From positions 104,395 to 168,394 of the forward strand of contig NZ_JAKZKW010000005.1 of NCBI RefSeq assembly GCF_022808695.1: a DNA stretch of 64,000 nt, read 5' to 3'. The translations under genes and the position numbers were made by a program. This DNA is from Fundidesulfovibrio soli (GTDB lineage Bacteria > Desulfobacterota > Desulfovibrionia > Desulfovibrionales > Desulfovibrionaceae). Below, piece by piece: positions 25,293-35,329 of the stretch (position 1 is the stretch's first letter; the number at the start of each line of letters is the position of its first letter). The notes beneath the pieces were generated by a model that was given only the letters and a program-made list of their open reading frames with translations, had not been told where the DNA came from and made no database searches.

Positions 25293-27386
25293 TCATGATT
25301 GCGCCGTCAGTGCGATTTCCGAACCCGGTGCGCCATGCAGCAGCAGGTAGGCGCCATCGCCGGTTGCGCCCACGACTGTCTTTTCTCCCATGCCCCAGCC
25401 CTTGAGGTCGAATCCGGCGTCATACAGGTACCAGGATCGCGCGCCGGTCAGGCCGAGAGGGGCAGCCGCCGGCCACCGGAACCACTCGCCCAGCCCTTCG
25501 GAACCGATAGCCACCGCGCCTCGCCCTGGCTCAAGGGTGGGGACGGTCTCCAGCGGGCGATACCGGGTGCCGCACCAGGAGAGGCATTCCTCCCCCTCCC
25601 GCTCCTCGATCACCAGGTCGCTGAGGCCCCAGCCGTTGTCGATGGGAATTTTGAGACACATGCGGGCCACATGGTCGCTCTCTCCCGGACAGACGATTTG
25701 CAACAAGTCGAATCCCGCCGAGCGGAGCGATACGGCGACGTAGCCTTCCAAACCAGGGACCGTTGCCAGGGAGATCAGCGGGGGTTGCCGCCCCAGGGCC
25801 AGAAAGACGCTGTAAGGTTCATTGACGGCCAGCCAGCGTCTGCCGATGCGCGCCTGCCATCGGGCAGACAGGGGGGGAGCGGGGGGGAGCTCATGACCGG
25901 CGGGAAGCTCCATCGCGTAGTGCCTCATCCCGAAGGGGATGCGCACAGCCAGATAACGGCGGCCCGCTGCCGCAAATCCGCGGTAGGACGTGCCGGAGCA
26001 GCTGTCGGCCGAGAAGCGGCCATCCTGGCGGAGCCTGAGCCCTTCGAGGGCGGTTTGCCAGCAGCCGCCGGTGAAATTGGAGAGGGTCAGCGTGCGGTCC
26101 GCGCGGGCGTCCAGCCGCTGCACGCCGTAGCTGCCGGCGTAGATTCCGGCAATGGCGGCCAGGTCGCCGTCACTCGCCGGGCTGGCTGGAGGATCGGCTG
26201 GTTCCAGCGGCGCCGGGACATGGGTGATGCTCCTCCGCTCGGCTAAGGCATGGAGCAGCATCCGTTCGGCGAGGGGGATGGCAATGCTCCCCATACCCAT
26301 GCGGTTGGTGACCATGACCACGGCCGCGAGGCGCTCGTCGGGGGCGACGATGAAGTAGCTGTGGTAATGGTCCGCGTCACCCGCCTTGTGCCACGCCTTC
26401 ACCCCGGCCGCCGCGAGCCCTCCCTGGCGGACGCCGTCCCAGCCCAGGCCAAAGTGGGCATGGTGATCCGTGACCGGGTTGAACGGCAGGTTCACGGTCT
26501 GGTCCCGGCCCATCTCGGCCACTGCCGCCTCGGAGAGGATTCGGCGGTCCCCCAGCCGTCCGCCATTGATGAACATCATCGCAAACCGCCCCAGGTCGCC
26601 GGGTGTCGAAAAGAGACCGCTGGAATAGATGTTGGCATATTCCTGCGGCTCAGGCCGCCCTGCGCCGTCCAGGGCGGGGGCGAAGCTGCCCTGGGGAAAG
26701 GGGGACCGGGCGAAGCGGCTGCGGCTCATCCCGAGGGGTTCCAGGATCTCCTGCTCGACGAACCCGGTATAAGGTCGGCCGGTGAGGGCGGTGACCAGCA
26801 GCTCGACAAGCAGGAAGCCGTCGCTGCCGTACGCCGCCATTTCCCCCGGCGCGTGCTTGAGGCGCTCGGTTGCCAGCATGTCCCGAACTTGGGCGGCATA
26901 GCCTGGGCACGGCATGACGGTGAGGACGTTGGGGAAATGGACGCCGGGCAGCCCGGACGAGTGGTTGAGCAGCATCCGCACGGTGATGTCTCGCCAGGGT
27001 TCGCCGTCGGCCATGCGGAAGTCGGTCATGTAACGGACCAGCGGTGCATCAAGCTCCACCACCCCCCGGTCCACCAGGATCATCGCCGCGACGGCGGCGA
27101 TCACCTTGCTGCAGGAGGCAATGCAGAAGAGGGTATCCGTCGTGGGCGCCACAGCACGGAGCCGGTCGACGGAGCCGAAAGCCTCAGCCCAGATGATGCG
27201 CTCGCCATCGACGAGGGCGACGGAAACCGCCGTCGTCTTGCTCTCGCTCCCGTCCAGCTGGTCCAGAATCTCGGCGCGGGAAGCTGAGATCGCGCCGGCA
27301 TAGGTGAACGGCGGATCGTCTTGATGCTTGCTGTGCGGAGGCCGGGTGCGGCGGTGGCGTGGGCCTCGGGCGGAGGTGCTCATCAT
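25293..27386 (-). CDS. Serine beta-lactamase-family hydrolase (class C/esterase type)
   Basis: 697 residues from the ATG at 27386, chosen for the GAGGAG 6 bases upstream; the open frame extends further but without a ribosome site. The beta-lactamase/DD-peptidase fold occupies ~50-390: SxxK motif SCSK in CIASCSKVIAA, YxS-type motif in AAYGSDGFLL, and phrases LNHSSGLPG and LEPLGMSRSRF. The C-terminal ~300 residues form a separate beta-rich domain. No classical signal peptide is visible. The role may be an esterase or peptidase on cell-wall-like substrates; antibiotic resistance cannot be inferred. It is the first gene of the core-like region. Confidence 0.85.
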   Translation of the reverse strand: MMSTSARGPRHRRTRPPHSKHQDDPPFTYAGAISASRAEILDQLDGSESKTTAVSVALVDGERIIWAEAFGSVDRLRAVAPTTDTLFCIASCSKVIAAVAAMILVDRGVVELDAPLVRYMTDFRMADGEPWRDITVRMLLNHSSGLPGVHFPNVLTVMPCPGYAAQVRDMLATERLKHAPGEMAAYGSDGFLLVELLVTALTGRPYTGFVEQEILEPLGMSRSRFARSPFPQGSFAPALDGAGRPEPQEYANIYSSGLFSTPGDLGRFAMMFINGGRLGDRRILSEAAVAEMGRDQTVNLPFNPVTDHHAHFGLGWDGVRQGGLAAAGVKAWHKAGDADHYHSYFIVAPDERLAAVVMVTNRMGMGSIAIPLAERMLLHALAERRSITHVPAPLEPADPPASPASDGDLAAIAGIYAGSYGVQRLDARADRTLTLSNFTGGCWQTALEGLRLRQDGRFSADSCSGTSYRGFAAAGRRYLAVRIPFGMRHYAMELPAGHELPPAPPLSARWQARIGRRWLAVNEPYSVFLALGRQPPLISLATVPGLEGYVAVSLRSAGFDLLQIVCPGESDHVARMCLKIPIDNGWGLSDLVIEEREGEECLSWCGTRYRPLETVPTLEPGRGAVAIGSEGLGEWFRWPAAAPLGLTGARSWYLYDAGFDLKGWGMGEKTVVGATGDGAYLLLHGAPGSEIALTAQS

Positions 27387-27723
27387 GGCTGTCTCCTCTG
27401 CGGATACCGGGGCGGGTGCTTTCATCCTGCCCCCAGTTTGACGAGCGGTTGCGCTGACTGAGTTTTCGCGGCTGTCCCAGGGGGGCAGCCTATGAAACGA
27501 GGAAGTGGAACCCGGAGCAGAAAGCACGCATCGTCCCAGAAGGCCTTCGAGGACCGTCAGTCGGCGAGCCATGCCATGAGCACGGAATGTCCCAGGCGCA
27601 GCATTGCCAGTGGTGAGGCCGGTCGCCTGGCAACGCCCGCCGTGTGTTCGAAACGGCCAGGGCGGCCGATTCCGGCCGGGCCTTCGCGTGAAGGCCCGGC
27701 CGGAGTTGTTTCAACAGGCCGGG
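27387..27723. other. Intergenic region with hairpin
   Basis: No gene seen. Contains a 15-bp inverted repeat at 27672-27705, described separately. Confidence 0.4.
27672..27705 (-). terminator. Long GC-rich hairpin after the DUF1254 gene
   Basis: TCCGGCCGGGCCTTC and its perfect complement flank a GCGT loop (15-bp stem), 19 bases beyond the stop codon of the minus-strand DUF1254 gene. There is no strong T-run, so termination is likely but not certain. Confidence 0.55.
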
Positions 27724-29151
27724 TTACTTGACTTCCTTGACCGCGGGAATGGTCCATGAGCCGTCGAGGATCGAAGGCTTCGTCGCCTTGGGCCAGTAGA
27801 GCCGCATCATGAGGATGAATGTGTCCTTCGGCGCCGGAAGCCAGTTGGATTCCTTGTCCGCTCCGGGGCTTTGATGCTGGATGTAGAGGTCCACGGAGCC
27901 GTCCGCGTTCGGCTTCAGATTCTGCCTGGCGCTGATGCTCTGACGGTTGATCGGGTTTTTGACGAAGAAGTAGTCCTTATCATACATGGTCAGCGACCAG
28001 AATCCCTCCGCGGGAGGGAGCTGGCCCTTCTCGAAATGCATCACGTAGTTCTTCCCGCCATTATAGGACTCAAGGGCATTGGGGCCTTCAGAAGTGGGAT
28101 AGACAGCATCCTGAGGCCTGTTGGCGCCCAGCCCGATGGCAGTGATCAGGGCGCGCTGGATGTAGTTGGTGCCGTAGAGGCCGGTCTTGGTCGTAAAGAC
28201 CCAGCCGTGTTCAAGCTTCATGTCGCCCGCGATGATGCCTTCCTTCAGCCAGAGCATGATCTTGTCGTTGGCGATCTTCGGGACGGTTGCGAACGCTTCG
28301 CGCGCCAGCGGGTTGAGCTTGCTCCCGTCGAAGGTCTGCCCGGGCGCGATGCCGAGTTTGGCCAGCTTTGCGAGCATGGGCTTGTCGGCGGGGGCGGGCG
28401 GGTTGTCCTTCATGAGTTTCGCCAGCAGATTGAAGTAGTCGTGCGCGCTGAGAGCGTTGACCTGGTCGCGCACGGCGCGTTTCATGTCGATGGAAGGGTC
28501 CACTTTCCCGGCCGGGGGCGTGTAGGGCTTGCCATACGAGCTGAGCGGAACGAGCGAGATCTCGTCCTGCATCTTGTGCACGGCCGCATAGTCCTCGGGG
28601 GTTCCGGTGCAGTAGATGCGCCCGAGCAACCAGACGATGCCGGTGGGCGACTTGTACTCCTTCACGCCCGCAGGCAGCTTGCCTTTCCAGCCGGGGCCGG
28701 TGATGGCGTATTTCTGCGGGCCGGTGCCGGTGGTGCGTTTGCCGGGCACCTGGAACACATTCGTCCAGCCGTCGAGCATGGGGAAGAGGTAGTAGCGGTC
28801 CTTGGCGTCCGGCAGCGTGAGCACGTAGGGTTCCTGGCTCACGTCGATCCAGGCGGTGGTGTAGAGCGTGTCGGCGTTGGGAGCGGTCACGTCCCGGAAA
28901 TCCGGCGAAGGGTACTCGCGCATCCGGACGAACTGGCCCATCGGAGCGCGCGAGCCTTCGGGTTTCTCGATGTTGGTCATGACGCGCCTGGTCATTTCCA
29001 TCGTTACCAGCGGGTACCCGTAGATGTAGGCTTCCACGCCAAGTGATACGGCCTCGAAGGCGTTTTCCTTGGCCTGGCTTGCGTTCAACGGAACCGTTAA
29101 GGATGCCAGCAGGACGTACAAGAAGAGTTTCGTTTTGGACAATACGCTCAT
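27724..29151 (-). CDS. DUF1254/DUF1214-domain exported protein
   Basis: 475 residues from the ATG at 29151 (GGAG upstream). A signal peptide is evident (KTKLFLYVLLASLTVPLNAS, cleavage near ASQA). DUF1254 follows with the typical YIYGYPLVTMEMTRRVMTN, then APNADTLYTTAWIDVS and YYLFPMLDGWTNVF, and a C-terminal DUF1214 part with GFWSLTMYDKDYFF and SPGADKESNWLPAP. The protein is a predicted periplasmic or secreted beta-sandwich; members of the family have no established enzymatic role. It is monocistronic by spacing. The full family length is present with no defects. Confidence 0.9.
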   Translation of the reverse strand: MSVLSKTKLFLYVLLASLTVPLNASQAKENAFEAVSLGVEAYIYGYPLVTMEMTRRVMTNIEKPEGSRAPMGQFVRMREYPSPDFRDVTAPNADTLYTTAWIDVSQEPYVLTLPDAKDRYYLFPMLDGWTNVFQVPGKRTTGTGPQKYAITGPGWKGKLPAGVKEYKSPTGIVWLLGRIYCTGTPEDYAAVHKMQDEISLVPLSSYGKPYTPPAGKVDPSIDMKRAVRDQVNALSAHDYFNLLAKLMKDNPPAPADKPMLAKLAKLGIAPGQTFDGSKLNPLAREAFATVPKIANDKIMLWLKEGIIAGDMKLEHGWVFTTKTGLYGTNYIQRALITAIGLGANRPQDAVYPTSEGPNALESYNGGKNYVMHFEKGQLPPAEGFWSLTMYDKDYFFVKNPINRQSISARQNLKPNADGSVDLYIQHQSPGADKESNWLPAPKDTFILMMRLYWPKATKPSILDGSWTIPAVKEVK

Positions 29152-29582
29152 GAAGCTTTGCTCCTGTTGCAAAAGATTGTGTCCGCTTACGACGAGATGC
29201 ATGCAGCTGGTACGGAAAATTCAGACGTTGAAGAGATCCAACCGCATCGATGGGCCTTGCGCCGAGGCAACACAACAGATTCACTCTCGAAACGTGAAGC
29301 CCGCGGCAAAGCCGGGCTTCAGCGTGGGCGAGAACGCGGGGCACCGCACAACCGCTATCGGACCTGTGATTATATAACCACAGGACGGTTTGCCGCGCAA
29401 CAACGGGCGTATTGATTCTGCCTGTGCGTAAACTCAACCCGCGTCGAATGCCAGACGCGGGTTGAGTCTTGCAGCGGGCTGGCGTCCGGCCGACGCCCCC
29501 CGCAGCGCCATAAAAAACGGCGAGGCCCCTTCAACCGGAACCCCGCCGCGCTTGCCTTATCCCCTGGCCATCTAACGATTCG
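29152..29582. other. Intergenic region between sulfatase and DUF1254 genes
   Basis: No gene seen. It holds two hairpins: a short one at 29296-29320 (GAAGCCCG/CGGGCTTC) and a perfect 14-bp one at 29432-29467. The second lies beyond the sulfatase stop codon and may terminate it. Confidence 0.4.
29432..29467. terminator. Perfect 14-bp hairpin
   Basis: ACTCAACCCGCGTC/GACGCGGGTTGAGT with an 8-base loop. It lies 115 bases past the sulfatase stop. No clear T-run on the minus strand, so the terminator role is probable only. Confidence 0.5.
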
Positions 29583-31199
29583 TCACTGCCCCTGCCTGTT
29601 GGCCATGGCCTTCTGGATCTGCTCCTTGACCGCCTCCAGGTTGAAGCTCGCGCCCGCCTGCATGGGCGGGAAGTCGAGCGCGGTCTGGGCCAGCTTGCCG
29701 ACCTCCTGCTGGACGAACACGAAGCGCCAGAACTCGAACGTCCACCAGTTTGCGGCGTAGAGCGAATCGCCGATGCTCATCTTCTCGAACGGGTCGAGGC
29801 GCAGGTTGACGATGCCCGGCCAGTCCAGCTTCACCTTCGGGCCGAACCAGCCCTCCGGCTGGGCGATGAACGTGTACTTGAAGTCCCCGATGCGGGCGGC
29901 GGCCAGGGTCGACTCGGTGAAGTACCACACTTCCTTGCGCGCCGACTTGGCGCCCCTGGTCAGCATGTCCACCTGGTTGTAGCCGTCCAGATGGACCTTG
30001 TACTGCTTGCCGGCCAGCGTCCTGCCCTTCTTCAGGTCGGCGGCGATGTCCCCCGAGTATCCGGCCGCGGCGGCGAAGGTGGGGAACCAGTCCAGCCCGG
30101 ACATGACCTCGTTGATGACCTGGTGCGGCTTGACCTTGCCGGGCCAGCGGATGACGCAGGGCGCGCGGAAGCCGCCCTCGGTGCCCATGCCCTTCCAGCC
30201 CTTGAAGGGGGTGGTGCCGCCGTCGGGCCAGGTGAATCCCTCGGTGCCGTTGTCGGTGGAGACCACGACGATGGTGTTGTCCGCGATGCCCATCTCGTCG
30301 AGCTTCTTCATCACCCCGCCGATGACGTCGTCGAACTGGGCCATGCCGGCCTCTTCCAGGCTCCAGCCGTTCTCAGCGGTCCGCATGCCCTGGTATTTGG
30401 GGGACAGGTGCGTGGCCACGTGCATGCGGGTGGGGTTGAGCCAGATGAAGAAGGGTTTGTTGCTCTTGCGGGCGTTGTCCATGAAGCCGAGGGTGCGCTC
30501 GAGGATCACCTCGTCCATGGTCTCCATGTTCAGCTTGATGCCTTCGGTCGGATGAGGCGGGAGGGGGCCCATGTCCACGATCTTCTGCTTGCCCACCTTG
30601 CCCCAGCGCGGGTCCACCGTGGGGTCGTCCTTGTCCGTGGCGAAGGTGTGCAGCACGTTGCGCGGGCCGACCTTGTCCAGCAGGTCCTTGGGGTAGTTGG
30701 GGTGGAAGGGGTCCTCCATGGCGTCGAGGTGGTAGAGGTAGCCGAAGAACTCGTCGAAGCCGTGGAGCGTGGGCAGATATTCGTTGCGGTCGCCGAGGTG
30801 GTTCTTGCCGAACTGCCCGGTGGCGTAGCCCAGCTCCTTGAGGGCGGTGGCGATGGTCGGGGCCTGGTCGGGCATGCCGACCTTGGCCCCGGCCTGCCCG
30901 ACGGTGGTCAGCCCCGTGCGGATGGGCAGCTCGCCTGTGATGAAGTTGGCCCGGCCCGCCGTGCAGCTGGCCTCGGCGTAGTAGTCCGTGAAGATGGCCC
31001 CCTGCTCGGCGAGCTTGTCGATGTTGGGCGTGCGGCCCGCCATCATGCCCCGGTGGTAGGCGCCGATGTTCCAGATGCCGATGTCGTCGCCCATGATGAA
31101 GATGATGTTGGGTTTCTGGTCCGCCAGGGCGGTGTTGGAGATGAGCGTGAACAGAAGCGTTGCCAGAACGGCCGGCAAGGCTTTGCATGTACGGGACAT
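29583..31199 (-). CDS. Exported arylsulfatase-family protein
   Basis: 538 residues from the ATG at 31199, with GGAGGAGG 5 bases upstream. Signal peptide LPAVLATLLFTLISNTALA. The sulfatase fold starts KPNIIFIMGDDIG (metal-binding D38/D39). The formylglycine site is C79-T-A-G-R83, the CxAxR variant of the usual CxPxR, with continued signature ANFITGE. A later DNG motif (STDNGTEGFTWPDGG) supplies further metal ligands. It would hydrolyse sulfate esters in the periplasm once C79 is converted to formylglycine. No formylglycine-generating enzyme is in this window. Confidence 0.92.
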   Translation of the reverse strand: MSRTCKALPAVLATLLFTLISNTALADQKPNIIFIMGDDIGIWNIGAYHRGMMAGRTPNIDKLAEQGAIFTDYYAEASCTAGRANFITGELPIRTGLTTVGQAGAKVGMPDQAPTIATALKELGYATGQFGKNHLGDRNEYLPTLHGFDEFFGYLYHLDAMEDPFHPNYPKDLLDKVGPRNVLHTFATDKDDPTVDPRWGKVGKQKIVDMGPLPPHPTEGIKLNMETMDEVILERTLGFMDNARKSNKPFFIWLNPTRMHVATHLSPKYQGMRTAENGWSLEEAGMAQFDDVIGGVMKKLDEMGIADNTIVVVSTDNGTEGFTWPDGGTTPFKGWKGMGTEGGFRAPCVIRWPGKVKPHQVINEVMSGLDWFPTFAAAAGYSGDIAADLKKGRTLAGKQYKVHLDGYNQVDMLTRGAKSARKEVWYFTESTLAAARIGDFKYTFIAQPEGWFGPKVKLDWPGIVNLRLDPFEKMSIGDSLYAANWWTFEFWRFVFVQQEVGKLAQTALDFPPMQAGASFNLEAVKEQIQKAMANRQGQ

Positions 31200-32077
31200 A
31201 GCGGCCTCCTCCGTGGCTTCGATTTTCAGCATGTCTTTCATAGGCGACACGGGCCAGAATGCAAGCCGAATTCGGGAGGCTGAATGCAGGATCGTCCGTG
31301 CGCAATGCGATTCTCTGGTTTTAGAAATAAGGACATCCCGGTGCCGAAGCTCTCGGCACTGCGGCGAACCGGCATGTGGCCCGGTACGGCACGAAATGGT
31401 GCGGCGCACGGGCAAAAGCCGGAATCGGACCCGCCAGCGCCCGCGTTCCGCCGGAATGCGCCCGAAGCCCAGGCTTTGCAAACGGGGGCCGACCCACCTG
31501 TTCCATGAACAAAGTTTCACGTAGCAGGCGACCAGCCTTGTTCCGCAACAGGCTGATTTTTCGAAGGAATATGCCTGGTTGGCGCGTGGCCGCTTTGCGT
31601 TGACCGCAAGAGTGACTCTGTTTATCCTTCCGATCAAGCCTTTAGAATCTTTTCATTCGCATAAGCTCATTTCGGCCAGCATGTAAGCTCATCGTTGTAT
31701 TGCAGGGGCTGGTTCGTTCTTATTATTCTAAGTTGCTGAACAAAGCTGCCTTGCGTGTCTTTGCATCGCCGGGATTACGGCTTCAGAGACGTGGACGTCG
31801 AGCGTGTTGGATTACAGAGTTTCTGACTGCCGTTGGAGTTGCTTAATCAGTTGCGGATGCAATGTGTTTCGCTCACCATTTCGGATGTACGTCAAATTGC
31901 GGGTGTACCAACCCGGGAACCCGTGCAGGGCTGAGGGCAGCCGGGAATTTCCCGGAGTCTGAGGCTGGCGCCACTGCCCGGCCGGGGCCGACGCGGACCG
32001 CAATCGCTCCGCCCGGTACACGGTCCGCACGGTATTCATGCACGGACGCACAGCCCAACCCGCCATCAGGAATAGCA
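31200..32077. other. Divergent intergenic region, sulfatase / trehalose operon
   Basis: Almost 880 bases between divergent genes. The treS frame stays open upstream to 31862 but has no better start there. No clear promoter, RNA or repeat was identified; the middle (31,600-31,760) is AT-richer and is where promoters would be expected. Confidence 0.4.
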
Positions 32078-35000
32078 ATGTGGTATAAAGATACAATCAT
32101 CTACGAACTTCACGTACGCTCCTTCGCGGACAGCGACGGAGACGGCATCGGCGACTTCAACGGCCTGACATCCAGGCTGGGCTATCTTGAGAGGCTGGGG
32201 GTCGGCGCGCTGTGGCTTCTGCCGTTCTATCCTTCGCCCCTGCGCGACGACGGGTACGACATCGCCGACTATACCCACATCCATCCGGACTACGGCACCA
32301 TGGCCGATTTCCGGCGCTTTCTGCGCGAGGCGCACGAGCGCGGCTTCAAGGTCATCACCGAACTGGTGCTCAACCACACATCGGACCAGCACCCCTGGTT
32401 CCAGCGCGCCCGGCGCGCGAAGCCCGGCTCCAAGGCGCGCGATTTCTACGTCTGGAGCGAAACCCCGGACAAATACCGGGACGCCAGGATCATCTTCAAG
32501 GATTTCGAGCAGTCGAACTGGGCCTGGGACCCTGTGGCCAAGGCCTACTACTGGCACAGGTTCTACTCCCACCAGCCGGACCTCAACTTCGACAACCCAT
32601 CCGTGCGGAAGGCCGTTTTCAAGGTGCTGGACTTCTGGCTGGACATGGGGGTGGACGGCTTGCGCCTGGACGCCGTGCCCTACCTGTTCGAGCGGCGCGG
32701 CACCAACTGCGAGAACCTGCCGGAGACGCACGCCTTCCTGAAGGAGCTGCGGGCGTACGTGGACGCCAAATATCCCGGAAGGATGCTCCTGGCGGAGGCC
32801 AACCAGTGGCCCGAGGACGCCGTGAACTATTTCGGCAAGGGCGACGAATGCCACATGGCCTTCCACTTCCCGGTCATGCCGCGCATCTTCATGTCCCTCT
32901 GGACCGAGGACCGCTACCCCATCATAGACATCCTCGAACAGACGCCGGACATCCCGGCCAACTGCCAGTGGGCCATATTCCTGCGCAACCACGACGAGCT
33001 GACCCTGGAAATGGTCACTGACGAGGAGCGGGACTACATGTACCGGGCCTACGCCAGCGACGCCAAGGCCCGGATCAACCTGGGCATCAGGCGCAGGCTC
33101 GCCCCGCTGATGCAGAACAACCGCAGGCGCATGGAGGTTATCAACTTCCTGCTGTTCTCCTTCCCGGGAACGCCCATCATCTATTACGGCGATGAGCTGG
33201 GCATGGGCGACAACTACCACCTTGGCGACCGCAACGGCGTGCGGACCCCCATGCAATGGAGCCCTGACCGCAACGCGGGTTTCTCCAAAGCCAATCCGCA
33301 GAAGCTGTATCTGCCGGTGGTCATCGACCCGGAATACCATTACGAGGTCGTCAACGTGGAGACGCAGGAGCGGAACCAGACGTCGCTCTTCTGGTGGATG
33401 CGCCGCATCATCGCCATGTACAAGTCGCTTCCGGCCCTGGGGCAAGGTACACTGGAGTTCGTGCGGGGGGAGAACACCAGGGTGCTGAGCTTCCTGCGCA
33501 TCCACGAGGACCAGCGTCTGCTGGTTCTGGTCAACCTCTCGCGCTACGCGCAGGTGGACACGCTGGACTTGTCGCACATGGCTGGCAGCACCCCCGTAGA
33601 AGTGTTCGGCCAGTCCAGGTTCCCCCAGATCGAGCAGTCGCCCTATACGGTCATCCTCGGCCCGCACGACCATTTCTGGCTCCTGCTGGAGGACGTTTCG
33701 GCCAAGTCATGCCCCATGCAGCCAAAATCACTGGGCAAGCTGTTCCTGGACAGGGGCGTCCCCTCGCTGGACGAGCTCAACGCCGAGCTGGGAAAGGTCC
33801 TCCCCATGCTGCTGGCGCCGTCCGGCGCGGCGGTGTCGACCTCGGCCTTCTACGAGGAGGCGAACATCGTCGAGTCGCTGCATCTGGGCGGGGGGGAGTT
33901 CATCCCGATCATGGCGCTGGTGGAGGGCAGGCACCGCCAGAACCACCTGAGCACCCACCTCGCCATGCCCGTCGCGGTCCGGGGCGGCGCGCTCCAGGAG
34001 ACGGAGGCCCACCTTGCGTCGGGCCTGCTGGGGCGTTCGGAGCATCGGGGGGAAACCGCCGGGCTTGCCAACGGGTTCGAGAACGCCAGGGCCATGAGCG
34101 TGCTGGCCGAACTGGTCCTCAGCGGGCAGGAGAAGCATGCCCAACACGGCGTTTTCTCCTCGGAGCTCTACATCCCCAGGAAGGAGCGGAGCGCCCTGAC
34201 CGTGCAGGCCGACACCTGCCGCCTGGTTCTGGATACGCGCCACTCCGTGTGCTGGACCCTGGGCGACCAAGGTTTCCTGAAGGTGTTCAGGGAGTTGGGC
34301 GAAGGGGTCAACCCCGAGCTGGAGATGCTGCGGGCCTTGGACCGCCAGGATTTCCCCGGCGTGCCCCGCCTGACGGCTAGCCTCACTTACAAGAGGCGGC
34401 GCGGCAAGGGCTTCACCTTGGCTGTGATCGAGGAATACTTCCAGGGCGCTGAAGACGGGCAGAGTTTCGTGGCGCAGGCATTGGAGCAGATGTCCGAGCG
34501 GGCCCTGGCTTCCGGGGTCGAGCCGCTGGACGTCTCGGCCCTGCCGGTATTCACCCCGCCCGAGCTCGGCAAGGGCCAGCGCGAGGTCATCGGCGAATAC
34601 ACGCTGGACTTCTTCCGCAGGCTCGGCGTCAGGACCGCCCAGTTGCACGAGTCCCTCGCCGGGGTTCCGGGCCAGGCGTTCCAGCCGGAGCCGTTCAACA
34701 AGCTCTACCTGCGCTCCTGCTACCAGAGCATGCGCAATACGGCGCACCAGGCCAACAACGTCATGCTCACGCACAGGTCCAACCCGGCCGAGGAGGCGAA
34801 GCCCTTCCCCCTGGACGTGGTGCTGCGCCGCTTCGCCAAAGTGACGCACCTGACCCCTTCGGGCCTGAGGATCAGGATCCACGGGGACTTCCAGATGAAC
34901 AACATCCTGCACCGCGGGCGGGATCTGTTCATCGTCGACTTCGACGGGGACGACTCCCTGCCTCTGGGCGAGAGGGTCATCAAACGCTCTCCCCTGCGGG

Positions 35001-35329
35001 ACGTGGCCAGCCTGCTCGTATCCATTGGGGCGCTGGTGGCGGGGTGGAAGCGCCGGCAGTCCGGGCTGCTCACAGCCGACTCCGACAGGCTCGGCGCCTG
35101 GATAGCCTTATGGCGTCGCAGCGTCGCCCATTGCTACCTCCAGGCCTACCTGGAGACCTGCGGCGACGGGCCGCTGCTGCCCGCGACCCGCGAAGACACG
35201 CACACCCTGCTGGAGGTGTTCCTGCTGGAGCAGCTTCTGCGCCACATCATCCGCGACTCCGAGGGCGCGGGCGATGAATTCGAGGATCTCATGTACATGT
35301 TGCACGCTTACCTGAAGGTTTTCCCATGA
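32078..35329 (+). CDS. treS: Trehalose synthase-maltokinase fusion
   Basis: 1083 residues from the ATG at 32078 (AGGAAT upstream). Residues ~1-545 are a GH13 trehalose synthase: YELHVRSFADSDGDGIGDF, nucleophile D in DGLRLDAVPYLF, acid/base E in LLAEANQWPED and RNHDE. Residues ~560-1083 are a maltokinase (Mak/Pep2): RIHGDFQMNNIL and IVDFDGD carry the catalytic and metal-binding aspartates. The fusion interconverts trehalose and maltose, then makes maltose 1-phosphate, the GlgE substrate; no glgE is in the window. The stop overlaps the otsB start in ATGA. Confidence 0.95.
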   Translation: MWYKDTIIYELHVRSFADSDGDGIGDFNGLTSRLGYLERLGVGALWLLPFYPSPLRDDGYDIADYTHIHPDYGTMADFRRFLREAHERGFKVITELVLNHTSDQHPWFQRARRAKPGSKARDFYVWSETPDKYRDARIIFKDFEQSNWAWDPVAKAYYWHRFYSHQPDLNFDNPSVRKAVFKVLDFWLDMGVDGLRLDAVPYLFERRGTNCENLPETHAFLKELRAYVDAKYPGRMLLAEANQWPEDAVNYFGKGDECHMAFHFPVMPRIFMSLWTEDRYPIIDILEQTPDIPANCQWAIFLRNHDELTLEMVTDEERDYMYRAYASDAKARINLGIRRRLAPLMQNNRRRMEVINFLLFSFPGTPIIYYGDELGMGDNYHLGDRNGVRTPMQWSPDRNAGFSKANPQKLYLPVVIDPEYHYEVVNVETQERNQTSLFWWMRRIIAMYKSLPALGQGTLEFVRGENTRVLSFLRIHEDQRLLVLVNLSRYAQVDTLDLSHMAGSTPVEVFGQSRFPQIEQSPYTVILGPHDHFWLLLEDVSAKSCPMQPKSLGKLFLDRGVPSLDELNAELGKVLPMLLAPSGAAVSTSAFYEEANIVESLHLGGGEFIPIMALVEGRHRQNHLSTHLAMPVAVRGGALQETEAHLASGLLGRSEHRGETAGLANGFENARAMSVLAELVLSGQEKHAQHGVFSSELYIPRKERSALTVQADTCRLVLDTRHSVCWTLGDQGFLKVFRELGEGVNPELEMLRALDRQDFPGVPRLTASLTYKRRRGKGFTLAVIEEYFQGAEDGQSFVAQALEQMSERALASGVEPLDVSALPVFTPPELGKGQREVIGEYTLDFFRRLGVRTAQLHESLAGVPGQAFQPEPFNKLYLRSCYQSMRNTAHQANNVMLTHRSNPAEEAKPFPLDVVLRRFAKVTHLTPSGLRIRIHGDFQMNNILHRGRDLFIVDFDGDDSLPLGERVIKRSPLRDVASLLVSIGALVAGWKRRQSGLLTADSDRLGAWIALWRRSVAHCYLQAYLETCGDGPLLPATREDTHTLLEVFLLEQLLRHIIRDSEGAGDEFEDLMYMLHAYLKVFP

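Noticed and set aside
31862..32077. In-frame upstream extension of the trehalose synthase gene
   Set aside because: Adds residues without family resemblance; the ATG at 32078 matches the family N-terminus and has an upstream AGGA.
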